Notes: generated by a model from the letters alone, not told the origin. Shown: positions 11,576 to 24,313, numbered from the stretch's first letter. The stretch: DNA of 64,000 nucleotides from Xiphias gladius (GCF_016859285.1 NW_024401805.1:43501-107500); one strand, 5' to 3'. Made by a program: numbers and translations.

Positions 11576-12680
11576 AACACACACTTCACAGGACGAATAA
11601 ATGCGTTAGATTGATGTTTTAAAACACAATAAAGACGAAAATAAATTCTTTTAAGGTCATAAAATAAAAGCAGACAAGTAAATTAAGTAAACAGATAATA
11701 ATAGCAGTTTGACCAAAAAATAAACAACAACAAAAAATCTACACAAAATCTTGGATTAATTTCATGTCAGTTAATGAACTGACTATTTTTTAATTAATCA
11801 ATTAATAATTTAATTTATAAAACGTCATGACACAGCAAAAAAAATAGTTGAATAACTGCTGCAGCTCTACTTGGATTGAACTAGTGCATATGAATGTATC
11901 AGAAATACAAAATCAGATTGATAGATAAGTAACTTTAAAAACCAAAACACAAATGGAGCAGAGCATTATTTCATATCAGTGCAGATCAAACCAAAGAAAT
12001 GATCATTGATCAGAAAGCGTCGTGTCTCCGTCTCCACCTTAACAACCGAGGGAAAAGCTGCTGAGAATTTCTATTGTGATTCGCATTTTTATAAATCCAG
12101 TTCACCTGACGTCTCACCTGGACAGACTTGAATGAAGACATGGATTATTATTTTGTACTAAATGAAGATTTAAAGCAGAAGTGGCACATCAGTATGACAA
12201 TATTAATAAAGGGGGACACAAACTTCACACTAACAGTTAGACTGTGATTAGTGATCATTGTGCTGATTGATTAGTGTTTGATATGTGACTGATCAGTTAC
12301 AGCAGCATGTGTACGAACATCAAATACAGCAGACAGATACATTTTGAATGTTACTAGTGATTAGTAAAAATATTATTATCATTATTATGCGTGTTACTTT
12401 AGTAACAGGGCTGTAAAGACCTGATGAATGTAGAAAAGTTTGACATTGAAGAGTTAAAGCTGTGTGTTGAGTCAAAACACTTTTACACAGTTTGGACTAA
12501 AGCGAACTAACTGTTTAACTTGAGCGTTGAAATTCATTTATTACCTTGATAAAGAAAAAATACAAACAACGTAAAGATGTTACTCGATATATTTTAAATT
12601 CCTGCCGGAACAAAACCCCAAATGTGTCTTCAGTGTAAAATGTATTCAGAGTTTATATTGGTGGGAGTTGTCTCCATGTT
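11576..12680. other. Intergenic, no gene seen
   Basis: AT-rich unique-looking DNA between the LINE fragment and the first C-rich repeat block. No ORF, RNA gene or recognisable repeat could be supported. Confidence 0.5.
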
Positions 12681-12689
12681 CTCACAGAC

Positions 12690-13230
12690 TATGGGAGGGA
12701 ATTCCTGACGTTCCCAAATAACACCCCAGTTAGAGGATGTCCTCCCCCCCTACAGTACATTAGAGAGTAGTGACTGTATTGTGTTTGTATGAATTCCATG
12801 ATGTGAGTATCTCTTCCTGTTTCCACCTCTGACCTATAGACTCCCACCGAACGTGTTCTCTATGATCTAACTCTGCTGTAATGTCAGTATAAAAAACCTA
12901 TAGGGAAGTTGTTCTAAAAGTTCCAGTAAGGTTCCCCTAGCATTTCTCCATGATAACCCCGATGTTCCCCTAAAGCTCATCTCAGGTTCCCCTGAGGAGT
13001 AACGCTTAGGTTCACCTTAAGCTCCTCTAACTTTCCCCTTAACATCTCCAATAGTTTGATGAAGGTTCCCTCTGACATTACTCAGCTGTAACACCACGGT
13101 CACCCTGGGGTCATTCTAGGATTCCCCCGAGTTCCCTTTACCTTCCCCTGAGGTTCAACACTGTTCCCATGATATTTTCCTATGCTCCCCTAGCATTCCC
13201 TCGAGGTTCCTACTACTTTCAATTTATCAG
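12690..13230. repeat. Degenerate GGTTCCCCTAA repeat, block 1
   Basis: Loosely repeated words such as GTTCCCCTAG, GTTCCCCTAAAG and AGGTTCCCCTGAGG, spaced about 10-25 bp apart. Three further blocks of the same kind lie inside and after cavin2 (18960, 20160 and 21940). The complement reads TTAGGGGAACC. Confidence 0.7.
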
Positions 13231-13539
13231 TGTTTAAAAACATTTAAAAAGTTCTGGATCCACCAAACACTTGTCATTTTTTCCCTAAGAAACGGATAAA
13301 CTTTCCATCAAACTCCATTAAAAGACCTACTGTTTACCAGTGAAGTATTTTCATTCTTTTTTCTTTCAATGTGTTCTTAACTCTGTGATCATTAGGGCTA
13401 CAGAGTAACTCTAAATTCATTGTTTTGTCAGTGAACCCTGGTTATAGATGTTGTATTGTTCGGTGTAGTATGGTCTTTCCATGTCACAAAACAAACCAGT
13501 TTTCCATGAACAGATGGCGAGAGACATTAACACACAAAG

Positions 13540-13653
13540 AGAGGAAGGGAGAGAGAGAGAGGTTTCCTTCCAGATGACTTCACCTTAAAAACATGAGAGA
13601 GTTAGAGAGACACTAACACAAACAGTATCTCTCTCTCTCTCTCTCTCTCTCTG
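13540..13653. repeat. (GA)n / (CT)n low-complexity tracts
   Basis: Short GA tract near 13547-13560 and CT tract at 13627-13652. Confidence 0.85.
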
Positions 13654-13795
13654 CAAACACACAGTCCCTTCAGCCCTGTCGACATGGTAACAGACCCCTC
13701 TCTCCTGGGTGTGGTAGAGAGACACTAAAAACTGCAGAAAGGGAGCGAAAGAGAGAGTTAACCCTTTCAGCTCTCTAACTGTTCAATTGCTCTGA

Positions 13796-14490
13796 TCTTA
13801 TTCATATAATTTTTACTTTTATTTTGTGTTTTGTTTAATTAACTTGTTATAATTTAGGCGAGATCATATTGTTTTTCATAATTTATTTTTATTTTAGTAT
13901 TTTCTATTTTATTTATCATAAACTCTATTTTAAAATAGATTCATATTTTATTTAATCAATGTTTTATTTATTTTATTTCAGTATTTTGTATTGTATTTCT
14001 TTATTTCCATACATTGTATTTATTTATTTTACTTTTAATTTTGTCAAATTTATTAATAAATATGTATTTTATGCCTAAATATGTAACTTAATTTGCATTT
14101 TGACTTTTAAAATACATGTTATTATTTATTTCCATATTTTTAATTTTTAATGTATGTATATTTACATGTTTATTTTGTTTTATTTTTATGTTACTTTCAT
14201 TGTTTTTATTTTCATTTTTATTTATTTTCTAATATCCTATTTTATTTAATTATATTACCATAATATTGTTTTTGTTTCATTAAATTCATTAAATTTAAAA
14301 TATAATAATTTTATAAATGTATATAAGTATACGGATGTGTAATATAATTTATCACTTTAGATTTTAATTGTTATTACTGTTTTTTATTTGTTTATTTGGT
14401 TCATGGGTTTTCATATTTTTACCTGAACAATGTTTATTTATTTTATTATCAATTAAATTTTCTGGGAGTTTTGTGTTTTACAAATCTTCT
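13796..14490. other. Strongly AT-rich segment, TTTATTT-type
   Basis: About 700 bp made almost wholly of T-rich TTTATTTT words with very little C. It could be decayed simple sequence. No coding potential on either strand. Confidence 0.7.
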
Positions 14491-14587
14491 TAACAGTGTG
14501 TTTGCTCATTATGATCAGTTTGATTGATTATCTGAGTTCAGTGTCTTTTTAAGTTGTGTTTTATTTTGACACTTCTGTGTTGGTGAA

Positions 14588-14629
14588 GAGCCTCTATGAG
14601 ACTGTTCAATCACACACTCATAGAGGCTC
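14588..14629. repeat. Perfect 13-bp inverted repeat upstream of cavin2
   Basis: GAGCCTCTATGAG at 14588-14600 and its exact complement CTCATAGAGGCTC at 14617-14629, with a 16-bp loop. It lies about 280 bp before the cavin2 start codon and could sit in the promoter or 5' UTR. Confidence 0.85.
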
Positions 14630-14731
14630 AGTGTTGTATTTTTGGCAGTGAAGGAGTTAAAGGTGTGGATGTTTCCACAGTCGGGAAGTTAGACGGAAAG
14701 TTTTCCTCTGAGCCAACCAATCAGAGTGCAG

Positions 14732-14820
14732 CACACACACACACACACACACTCACACACACACACATAGAGAGTGAGAGAGAGAGAGAGAAAGAGAGGG
14801 AGAGAGGGAGAGAGGGAGAG
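14732..14820. repeat. (CA)n then (GA)n in the cavin2 5' region
   Basis: CA tract at about 14732-14767 and an imperfect GA tract at about 14770-14820, ending 90 bp before the cavin2 ATG. Confidence 0.9.
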
Positions 14821-14907
14821 TGGACGGGCAAGGTAGAATCTACAGTTTTGTTCTGCAGCAGGGAAAGTTTTCAAAGGTTTTGGAGTTTTTGGTTTGACAG
14901 AGGCATA

Positions 14908-17900
14908 ATGGTTACCACTGAGCCCCATCAGAGCCAGGACCTGCTGGTCCCCCCCCAGAACCAGGACCTACAGGAACAGCAGGACCAACAGAACCAGCAG
15001 GAGGAGGACCAGGCCTCCCCCTCGTCCCCCCTGGCAGGGTTTGACCCAGAGAAGATGAGCCAGGGTCCCGTCAATGCCATCACGGTCCTCACACTGCTGG
15101 ACAAACTGGTTAACATGCTGGACGCGGTGCAGGAAAACCAGCACAAGATGGAGGTGAGAGAGGGCCATGCCACACCTGGAGACCAAGTCTGAGTGTGGGA
15201 GCCCAGTACCGACATGTTTATTACAGACATGTTTTCAGGAAACTCAGGAACATCTTAAAAACTCCTCTTAAAAAATATATTGATTAAGTTTAACCTTAAC
15301 AGTTGGCGCCACTAAGTTTTTATCTTTTCCATTTTCTCTTTATCTTGTGTTTGACTCTAGTCTGCCTGTTTTTCTGTCTTTCTCCTATGAAAGTTGAATC
15401 TAATTTTGTCCCTCATTCAAACCTCACATGATCTTAGCTGCGGGCCAAATAAGCTGTTTGCCAGATGTTTTACTCTGCTGTGAGAGTGGATTCCTGACAT
15501 GTTTGTAATATTGTTTTCCTGCTTTAGCTTTAGCACTGCTTTATTGACAGAGATATGTTAGCTTATTATTGGCTGGCTGTATCTCATCTTACAGTTAATC
15601 CGTATTCATGTACACATATATATATATATATATATATGTATATGTTAGCTAAGTAAAAAGAGATGTTACTACATACATCTGGAAACAGTACATTAAGTCA
15701 AATGTAGTGAACTGTTTATTCACCAGAGATTTTTGATTTTTACACTGTAAAAAGTATCAAACACTACAGATCTGAGCCAAAGTTTGGGAAAAAAATTAAC
15801 ATTTCTTTTTTCCAAAACTTTCACAACACTGTCACTAGCTCCAATTAAAATGTCGTCTGTTATAATAACGTATTAGTTTCTTTGAGTCTGTAAATAATTG
15901 CCAAGTCCTTGTGGGCAAAAATGAGAAAGGACACTGGTTTGATTCCAGCTGGTTTATCTTTCCTCAGTGTCAATCCTCATTTCTTTCCCTCTCTGACTTG
16001 TTTATTTTGATTGCTGGCAACTATCATTAAAGGTGAAATGTACAAAAAATAATGAAATTAATAAGTTTAATAAAGAATATCTGCTGATATATTATATATT
16101 GTAAACTCTCAAACATTTACATCTGCATCAGCTTCAGTCAGGCTCTGATTTAAAAGTTTCCAGAATCACAAACATAATTTCTTCACTTTGACCTTTTGCT
16201 GCATTTTTAAATAAAAGTTTGGCTGAAAACCAAAAATCTGACTCCAGACAAACTGGAGTACCTCCTGTTTCTGTAGTGCTGAAGGTTTAAACTAAAAGCT
16301 GTTTGTAGTTTACAGATCAGGTAGTATTTTACTGTTATTGGACCTTTAATAACATGTTAGAACAGGTTGTGTCTTCTGTCAAACTGGATCCTGTCACACT
16401 GTTAAACAGACCATCAGAGTGTTGTATGTAGTTTAATTATGGTTTGGTCTCACAGTTTAAATACTCTGAGTTGCACCAGATACAGTTCAAGCGATAGGAG
16501 CAAAGGTTTAGACGTCACATCACCAACCAACACCAAGCAGCAGGAAATCTATAATCTATATGTATATCATTTGTTTGACCTTTGACATGGTTGAAGTGCA
16601 GCAGAAAACATCTCAGTGTTGAACGTCAAAGAAAAATGTTAAAGAAAGTTTGTCAGTTCAAACTTCCCTCATCATAATGTTGAGTGTTTCATTGTCAGGA
16701 TCCAGGCTGATCTCTGGTTATTGACTGATTATTGAATGATTGTGTATCAGGTGCACCAGGTGGAGATGGAGGGTGTGGTCAGAGGGATCCAGGCTGATAT
16801 GACCAAACTGTCCAAGAGTCACAGTCACACCTCAAACACCGTCAGTAAACTGCTGGATAAGAGCCGCAAACTCTCCGTCACCATGAAGGAGGTAAATAGA
16901 TCGCACCTGTCATCTGACGATCTACCTGTCTGTAGATTTAAATCCAGTCTTCACCCTCTTATGTTTTTGCAGGTTCGTGATAAAATGGAGCGTCAGGGCG
17001 TCCAGGTGAAGAAGCTGGAGGCAAACCACGCCCACCTGATCAGCAGAAACAACTTCAAAGTCCTCATCTTCCAGGTCAGTGTGACTGATATACGCGGAGA
17101 GGAGGTCAGAGGTCAGGGGTCAGGGGTCAGGTAGAGGCTGACTGTGAAATGTGGATCAGCACAGTCTCCTTTTTTAGCGCGTCGCCTCAATACTCTCAGA
17201 CATGCACAGATCTGATGTCACATTTTGGACCCAAAACTGTGATGAAGTAAAGTCAATGTGAACACAACAGAGGAAGAACCCAGTTTTACCTCGACCATGA
17301 CCCTTGTAATCTGATCTAATATAATATAATATACTGTAGTCTGATCTGATTCAAGACAATCACACTATTTTAAAGTTAATCTAAATTGAACTTCTCAGCT
17401 CCATCAGGAATGTTTTGTAGAGACATTTTTTTCTCCGGCTCTCTCTCTATTTGATGGTGATTTTCAGTCTGTGGCCTTATTTGGTTAACAGCTGCTGCAG
17501 GAAATAGACTGGAAAAACTCCACGAAAAACACTCGGAGAGAGAGATCAGATGGGACTGTCATCATGTGGTCTGGTTGTCATGGTAACAGTCAGAAGAGAC
17601 TAATATAAGAGAATGAGTGATCACAGAGTTTATATTTTCTGTTTCTGATGGTGAACCTAAACCTGATTCTACCCTGAACCTTAAAACCAAGTCTGACTCG
17701 TCAAGCAGTTCTTTGAAGTGAAGACCAAACAAAATGTCCTCCCAATGCAGAGATATCCTCACTACAGTGGTTTTAAAGTAAAATCCTCACAAAGATAGCA
17801 AAACAAGCAGTAGCATACATACACACACCTGTGATTGACTGATGTGACTGGTTAATACCTGGTCGGTCTGAGGTCTCTCACTTTTTAAGAACTTTTATTT

Positions 17901-20900
17901 CATTATTAAAGTTAACTCAGCAGTTCACAACAGTCTATGTTTATGTGTCACCGAGAGCCAAAAGCAGAATTTAAAGCTGATAGGCTGACAGGTAAACTGT
18001 TAACTGCAGTTAACTACCTATCACTACAGGTGAGTACACTTCACTGCCGCTAACTACAGGTAACTACAGGTCATTATAGGTCACTACTAATTATTAGGGC
18101 TTAGGGTTAGGTAAAGTCACTACAGGCAAATAATGTAATGACAGGTAATTACAGTTCACTACAGGTAATACAAGATAACACATCACTTTAGTGTGACTGT
18201 TTCATAAATGCGTTACCTCTGTCTGATAGTGTAGTAACTTTAGTGTAACTCTAATGAACATACAGTATGATATTTCTCACAGTAACTTTGGAGTGAAACT
18301 GTAGTAACTGCTGTACAAAGTGTTCTCACCAGCCTGTCAGTACTGCATTATCAGTGTGTACATGTGTGTATTATGTGTGTGTTGTAGTATCTGAAGAATG
18401 TATTTCTGTTTTGTCTCACCAACACTAAACATTCCCGTACCCAGCAGTCCCTAGTGCCTGAGTTTGTGTGTTAGAGTGTGTATTATATGTGTGTGTTAGC
18501 GTGTTAGAGTGGGTGTGGTTCTCTGAAAGCTCGGCTTTTTAACTCCCTCTCTCCTGTTTTCTCTGTGGAGAGCCGTCAGCTCAGGCCTCCTGCTCTTCAT
18601 CTCCCTGTTTGTTTTGTTGTTTCTGTTTTGTTAAAGTTTTTGATTCTTCTGACTGAAGCTTTTTATCAGACTGGACTCAGTTTACGGACATAGACATTAT
18701 ATTCTATATACTACCAAATGGACAAAAGTATCTGGGCGGCATTGTAACATACTTCAGTGTACTTTGTTCTGGTTCTGGAATTTTTTTTTTTCCATTTAGT
18801 TCTGCATCTGTTTTCCTTGTTTGGTCTCTTTAGTAAATCTTAATGTTGCAGTGTACGATGATATTTTAGAAAAAAGACTTCTTGCAACTTCTTGTCTACA
18901 GTTTCTATTTGTTCTTTTGTTGTTTCAACATGACAGTGTCCCCATGCACAAGGCCAGGCTGTTCACATATTTTTAGGTTCCCATAAAGTTCTCCTTTGGT
19001 TTTGCTTATGTTCCCCCAGGTTGCCCTGGAATTCCCCAAAGGTTTCTCCAAGAATTCACTGAGGTTCCACTAAGCTTCCTCTAACATTTTCCTGTGGCTG
19101 CCCTTGTGTTCTCCTAATGTTTCCCCAGCATTCCCCTAAGGTCCCCATATAGTTCCTCCAAGGTTCCACCAAAGTTCACTAACGTCTGCCTAACTCTTTC
19201 CCCTGGCTCCCCTCACATTCCCACTAAGTTCCTCTGAGGCTCCTCTAAGGTTCCCATAAATATCTTCTAGGTTCTACAAAGGTTCCTCCAGCATTCTCCC
19301 AATGCTCCCCCAATATTCCCCAAAGTTTCCCCTAAGACTTCCTCAAAGTTCTTCTTAAGATTCTCTCTAGATCCCAGTGTAATTCCTCCACAGGATCCAC
19401 TAAAGCTTATCTAAGATTCCCTCAAGGTTCCAATAAGTTTTCCCTTTAGTTCCTCTGAGGTTCCCTTGAGAATCCACAAAGTTCCGTATGACATTTTCCC
19501 TCCTTTAAGGTTGCCCTCAGGTTACATTAAGGTTCCCATAAAAATCCTCTACAGTTACTCTAATGTAAGATTATCCCAATGTTCTCCTTTCTTCTCCCTC
19601 AGGAGGAGAATGAGATCCCCTCCAGTGTTTTTGTGAAAGATCCTCCACCATTCCCTCGTGATGAGATTTTGGAAGAAGGTGAAGAGTTGGCGCCGGGTGT
19701 CGTTGATGGCAACCGGTCCCAAGAGGGCGGGCTCCACACCATTGACCTATCGTCTGACGAGGATGTCGGTCTGGAGGCAGAGCTAGAGGAAGAGGAGGCA
19801 TGGCCTCAGGATCTGGAGAACATGGAGAAGTCCAGGGCGGAGAAACTGAAACGATCCAGTCTGAAGAAGGTCAGGTCCACAAATAGACAGGTATTCAGAC
19901 AGACAGGTGTTCAGTCAGACAGACAGATATGTGTAACTGTTTCACTCTCTCTGCAGGTTGACAGTCTGAAGAAGGCTTTCTCCAAGCAGAACATCGAGAA
20001 GAAGATGACCAAGATTGGAACAAAAATTGTATCTGTGGAACAACGAGAGAAGATCAAACAAAAAACCTCCAGCCTGAAGGTTTCACCTCTGACCTTCAGC
20101 ATCCGGAAGGTACTGGGATATATGTTATTAGTTATACTCCATGAATCTGAACATTATCAAGTGTTCTATGTTCCTCTAATGTTTGCCTACCATTTTCTAA
20201 AGGTTCTCCAAAGTGTCCCCAATGTTTCCTCTAACATTCCGGTAGTTTTGCCACTAGATTCCCTTAAGGCTTCTCTTAAGTTATCTACATTTTTTACCGA
20301 TGTTTGCCAAAAGTTCCGCTAAAGTTTCCGTAACATTCCCCTAAGTTATCTCCAAGTTTTTGTAATATTCCACAAAGATTCTCCCATTTTTCCCCATACG
20401 TACCTGTAAGTTTCCATTAACATTGTCATTTAAGTTCCTGTGAGGGTGTACCAAGGTTCCCTTAACACTCCAATTTAGGTCACCTAAGGTTTCCCCACAC
20501 TTTTCCCCTAAGGTTTCCCCAATGTTCCCCTCACATTTGCTTGCTGCTAGTTTCCTGTGAAGTTCCTCTAAGGTTCCTCTACAGATCCCCATGAATCCTT
20601 AAAGTTTCTTTTAAATTTAAACAGTGTTCCCCCAAGGTCCCCCTAAGCTTCTCCAAAATTCCTCCTTGGCTGCCAAAGATCCTCCAAGGTTCTGTAACCT
20701 TCTTGTGACCTCTGACTCCTCTGGCTTTTTTTTTCAGCCACGCAGCAGCTCCGACTCTCAGCCCGCTGAGGCCTCCATTCAGACCAGGGATTCCGTCACC
20801 ACCGAGGCCGACATCCAGGTCTCCCCAGTGGGCAGCACCGACCACGAGGCCCCCTTCACCGAGGTCCATGCCCAGCTGGCCCCAGCAAATCAGGAGGAGG

Positions 20901-21103
20901 AACGGGAGGATGTGAAAGAGGAGGTGATAGAGGAGATGAAGGAGGAGGTGAAGGAAGAAAAGGAGGTGTCAGTTGTAGTGGAGGCGGATCTGTCAGTGGT
21001 TTCAGAGGGAGTCAATCAGGAGTATGCTCTGTCCTCCACCCTGCCTCAGGAGGAGAAAGGAGAGGAGAGAGGAGCAGGGGAGGAGAAGGAGGAGGAGTCC
21101 TAA
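14908..21103 (+). CDS. cavin2: Cavin-2 (serum deprivation response protein), six exons
   Basis: Cavin-2 is a phosphatidylserine-binding caveola coat protein that oligomerises with cavin-1. Exons: 14908-15153, 16751-16891, 16973-17074, 19603-19869, 19957-20109, 20738-21103; 424 residues (human about 425). The family core is clear: AITVLTLLDKLVNMLDAVQ, SNTVSKLLDKSRKLS, FKVLIFQEENEIPSSVFVK, HTIDLSSDED, SRAEKLKRSSLKKVDSLKKA, KIGTKIVSVEQREK and KVSPLTF. The N-terminal helical region 1 (residues about 55-163) is a coiled coil. Basic helical region 2 is in exons 4-5. The C-terminus is very acidic (repeated KEEV-type blocks). All five introns are phase 0, and only the third (after FKVLIFQ) matches the single intron I recall for mammalian cavins. 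The start is the ATG at 14908, followed by MVTTEPHQ; the frame is open further upstream, but there it translates simple repeats. Fish have cavin2a and cavin2b, and I cannot tell which this is. Confidence 0.93.
15154..16750. other. cavin2 intron 1
   Basis: Holds an (AT)n tract at about 15617-15640 and otherwise unique-looking AT-rich sequence. No additional gene seen. Confidence 0.6.
17995..18180 (+). repeat. CACTACAGGTAA-type minisatellite in cavin2 intron 3
   Basis: About ten imperfect copies of CTACAGGTAA / CACTACAGGTGA words in the sense orientation of cavin2. Each matches the consensus splice donor (CAG before GTAA or GTGAG). Confidence 0.75.
18960..19590. repeat. Degenerate GGTTCCCCTAA repeat, block 2 (cavin2 intron 3)
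   Basis: Same word family as block 1 (CCCCTAAGGTTCC, CCATAAAGTTCCTC and similar), running up to the pyrimidine tract of the exon 4 acceptor at 19602. Confidence 0.75.
20160..20700. repeat. Degenerate GGTTCCCCTAA repeat, block 3 (cavin2 intron 5)
   Basis: Nearly the whole of cavin2 intron 5 (20110-20737) is made of these words, such as GTTTCCCCAATGTTCCCC and AAGGTTCCTC. Confidence 0.75.
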
Positions 21104-21850
21104 ACACTCATTAATATTCCGATAAACTAAAGTTAATTAACAACTAATCTGAGCTGTGATCAGTCAAGATCTAAACACAGGTTCTGTATTCTGGTGAATC
21201 ATCTTCTTGTCTTTCTGAGAGTTAGATGTTCAGATTGATATGAAGCTACAGCCAGCAGCTGATTAGCTTAGCATAAAGACTGGAAACAAGGAGAAACAGC
21301 TAGCGTAGCTTAGCATAAAGACTGGAAACAGGAGGACTAACTCTTAAGAAGGGAAAAACAAGAAGAGGACTTACCTAAATATGGAACTGTTCCTTTAAAG
21401 TTTAGAATTCAGATTTGTTTTGTGGTCGATAAATATTTTTCTTTTATTACAAAACTGCACACACACCCAGAGTTCAGATATCTGATCATCTGTGCTGACG
21501 TCTTCACAGGTAAACCTGAAAACTACTATGTCCAACATTTTAACTTTTCAGGAACTAAAGTCATAAACAGCCTATATCCAGTTCTGTTAGAGCAGATTGT
21601 TTAGGTTAAAGTTTTTTTATGACTTTGGAGAATTTTATTGTTTAATTCTTCTACTGATCTGAAAACCTAGAATAAAAAAACGCTTTTAACTTGGAGATAC
21701 ATGGTTTTCACAAGAAAGTGATTATTTTCATGTTAAATTTTCCTTTCAATTTCCTTTATATGTTTATTCATGTTTTCTAAAACAGCAGCTGACTAATATA
21801 AATGTGTAACTAATAACCAGCTGATCAATAAAAGTATTAAGACATTTGAA
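21104..21850 (+). other. cavin2 3' UTR region with a tandem fish repeat
   Basis: After the TAA stop. Two tandem copies of TAGCTTAGCATAAAGACTGG lie at about 21266-21285 and 21308-21327; this motif is common in fish interspersed repeats. A poly(A) signal AATAAA at 21827-21832 is a candidate transcript end. Confidence 0.5.
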
Positions 21851-21939
21851 TGAGTGGACCCCAACTGAAACAGCTGTCAACATCATCCTGATGTTCTAAC
21901 AAACACAGAACTCGGGGATCATTGAGGTAAACATGGTGC

Positions 21940-22470
21940 TAAACAGATCCCTGCCATCAAGATTCCCCTTGGATTTCCCCAATGTTCTCCCGAGGTGTAC
22001 CGACTCAAATTCTTCTTTGGTTCACTTAACCCCGAAAAGTTCCTCAAAGTTTCCTCTAACATTCCTCTCTGGTTGCAACAAGGTTCCCCTAACGTGTCTC
22101 TATAGTAAGATTCCCCAAAGGTTCACTTACAGTTTCCTGAAGGTCCACCTTAAGTTCCAATAAAGTTCCCCTAACAATCACCTAAAGTTCCCCCTAGGGC
22201 CCCCAAAACTCCAGGCTGCTACAAGTTTCCCTTGAGTTCATCTGAGGTTCCACTAAGAACCTTCCAGCATTCTTCTAAAGTTCCCCAAACATTGTCTAAG
22301 CTTCACCCATGTTACACCTGACATTTCACTCAGGTTCTCCTAAAGTCCCTTTTAGGTCCCACACAGTTTTTTTTAGCATTCCCTAAAGGTACCCCTAAGA
22401 TTCCTTAACATTCCACTGACGTTCCCCGTAAAGTTCCCCTAACATTCTCCTAAGGTTCCTGTCTGGTTTG
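21940..22470. repeat. Degenerate GGTTCCCCTAA repeat, block 4 (downstream of cavin2)
   Basis: The same words again (GGTTCCCCTAACGTG, AAGTTCCCCTAAC), starting about 840 bp after the cavin2 stop. Confidence 0.72.
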
Positions 22471-24313
22471 CTGTGTTACTGTGTTAGGTCAAATAGTTTT
22501 TACTGCATACAGTATAGAAAATATGTTCTCCTAATTTTCTGTGATCTTCTGTCTGCTGTCTGAAACATTTTCTCTGATCATTAAATGAAACTAGCTCATA
22601 GAAATTCTAGAAATTGATTTTCATTCATCAATCAATCAATTGATCAATCAGTTTAATCTCTTACAGTCTGTGAGAAAATGTTATATTATTGCTTTTGCTG
22701 ATTTCTATACTGATCAATAACCAACCTGTCGTTTATTTAGTTACTTATTACCAACACAGAAGTATTAATAACTAACATTGACAATTAAATCGATCAGCAG
22801 ACCCGGTCAGACAGATTGATCTGTGACAGAGTCAACTGGAAAAATCCTTAGTCAGAAACACACAGATTATATATAGAAAGTCAGTTCTGATGTGTTTAAT
22901 ATGAACTTGAATTAAATTGAAACTTCAAACTGTTTTTTTCAGTTTGTCGTGTTCAGGTTTAATGTCTCTGATTCTTTTTGCTGTCCAAAATAAAATGTGC
23001 TGCCAAAGAACATATCCTGTTTCACTTGTGTTACCTGTCAGACTGTTAATCAAACACATCAACAGGTGTGTAAAATTCACCTGAATGCTGCATATAGAAA
23101 ATAAAACCAATGTAACCATGTTTTTGTTTCTTGTGTCTCATTTTGCTGTCAAATGTTCTGTTTTTACTCTGTTTTACTTCACAGTAAACTGAATATCTCT
23201 GGGCGTCACACTGGACTGAGAAACTGAGACAGATGTTTTTCTCAGTTTTATGATGCTCTATGGACTAAATCATCTGTAAATTAGAATACTGAAAATAACT
23301 GAGTTGCAGCCGTGAATTGAACTGGAAAAGTCATTTCTTGTCAAGAGTTACCGTTACTATTAGTAAGTATAGTAAAAGCAGTAATACCACATTGTAAAAT
23401 GCTCCATTACGAGTAAAAGCCTAAAAGCTTTACTGAAGCAAAAGCACAAAAGTTTTATGAACAAAATCTACAAAAAAAAAAAATCAAAGTAAAAGTACTC
23501 ATCATGAGGATCGGCTTTTTTCTAACTGTTATTACACATATTGGATTATTGGTCCATTAAATCGAATGAATTTCTGCCTACGTGTACGCAGCATTTTAAA
23601 TGACCTGAATCAAGAAAAAAAACTATTCATTTACTCATTTAGTTAAGTTCTCTGCTTATATGAAGTGTATTTCTTACTTCGCATATTTGTTGTTGGTGTT
23701 GTTTTTATTGTTGTTTTTGTTATTAGTATTGTCATCGATGTTGTTGTCATCTACGTGTTATAGTCTGAAGTGGGAAGGTTTTCTAAAGGAACTCCAGGGT
23801 TTGTTTATGTCTCTTCTTTTTCTGTGGTTAAAATGAGCAACTGCTTCAGAAAACAGATTTAATGTGTTACTGAAATTTAGCTTTGAATATTTAGAATGTG
23901 TTTAGTTCCTCTATTTTTTTTAATGGTTTTAATCTGAAGCTGCTTGTCACCTGTTCTTAAAAAGTGCTCAACGAATAAAGATGACTGTAAACATGAATGT
24001 GATTCTACTCAAACACTACTCTGCGGTTCCCACTAAGACTCTTCTGTTGACCTTTGAGCCAGGGAGTGGGGTGTTCTCCAACAGCCAATGGGAAAGGTCA
24101 GGGGACGGGGCTTTGAACCAACAGACCAATAGAGAGAGTCATGGGGTGGAGCCTGAGACGACGCTCCACATTTGCACAGTTCAGTCCTGTACCGTCCGAG
24201 CAGAGTACTACCGCATGTGTCCACAGTACTACCTATGTAGTGTAGTACTGCTGCCGCCATAGTACAGTATCCTCCTTCTCCTCCTCCTCCTTGCTCTTCC
24301 TCTCTGCTCGCAG
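22471..24313. other. Intergenic cavin2-ebpl
   Basis: No gene supported. An alternative AATAAA is at about 23974-23979. The last 200 bp before ebpl become GC-richer and are the likely ebpl promoter and 5' UTR; no TATA box is obvious. Confidence 0.45.

Noticed and set aside
12690-13230. Possible CRISPR-like array
   Set aside because: The repeats are short, degenerate and irregularly spaced, with no constant spacers, and the genome is a vertebrate.
14596-14907. Upstream extension of the cavin2 reading frame to an ATG at 14596
   Set aside because: The extra 104 codons translate CA and GA microsatellites and a hairpin. The conserved protein begins after the ATG at 14908, and the total length then matches human cavin-2.
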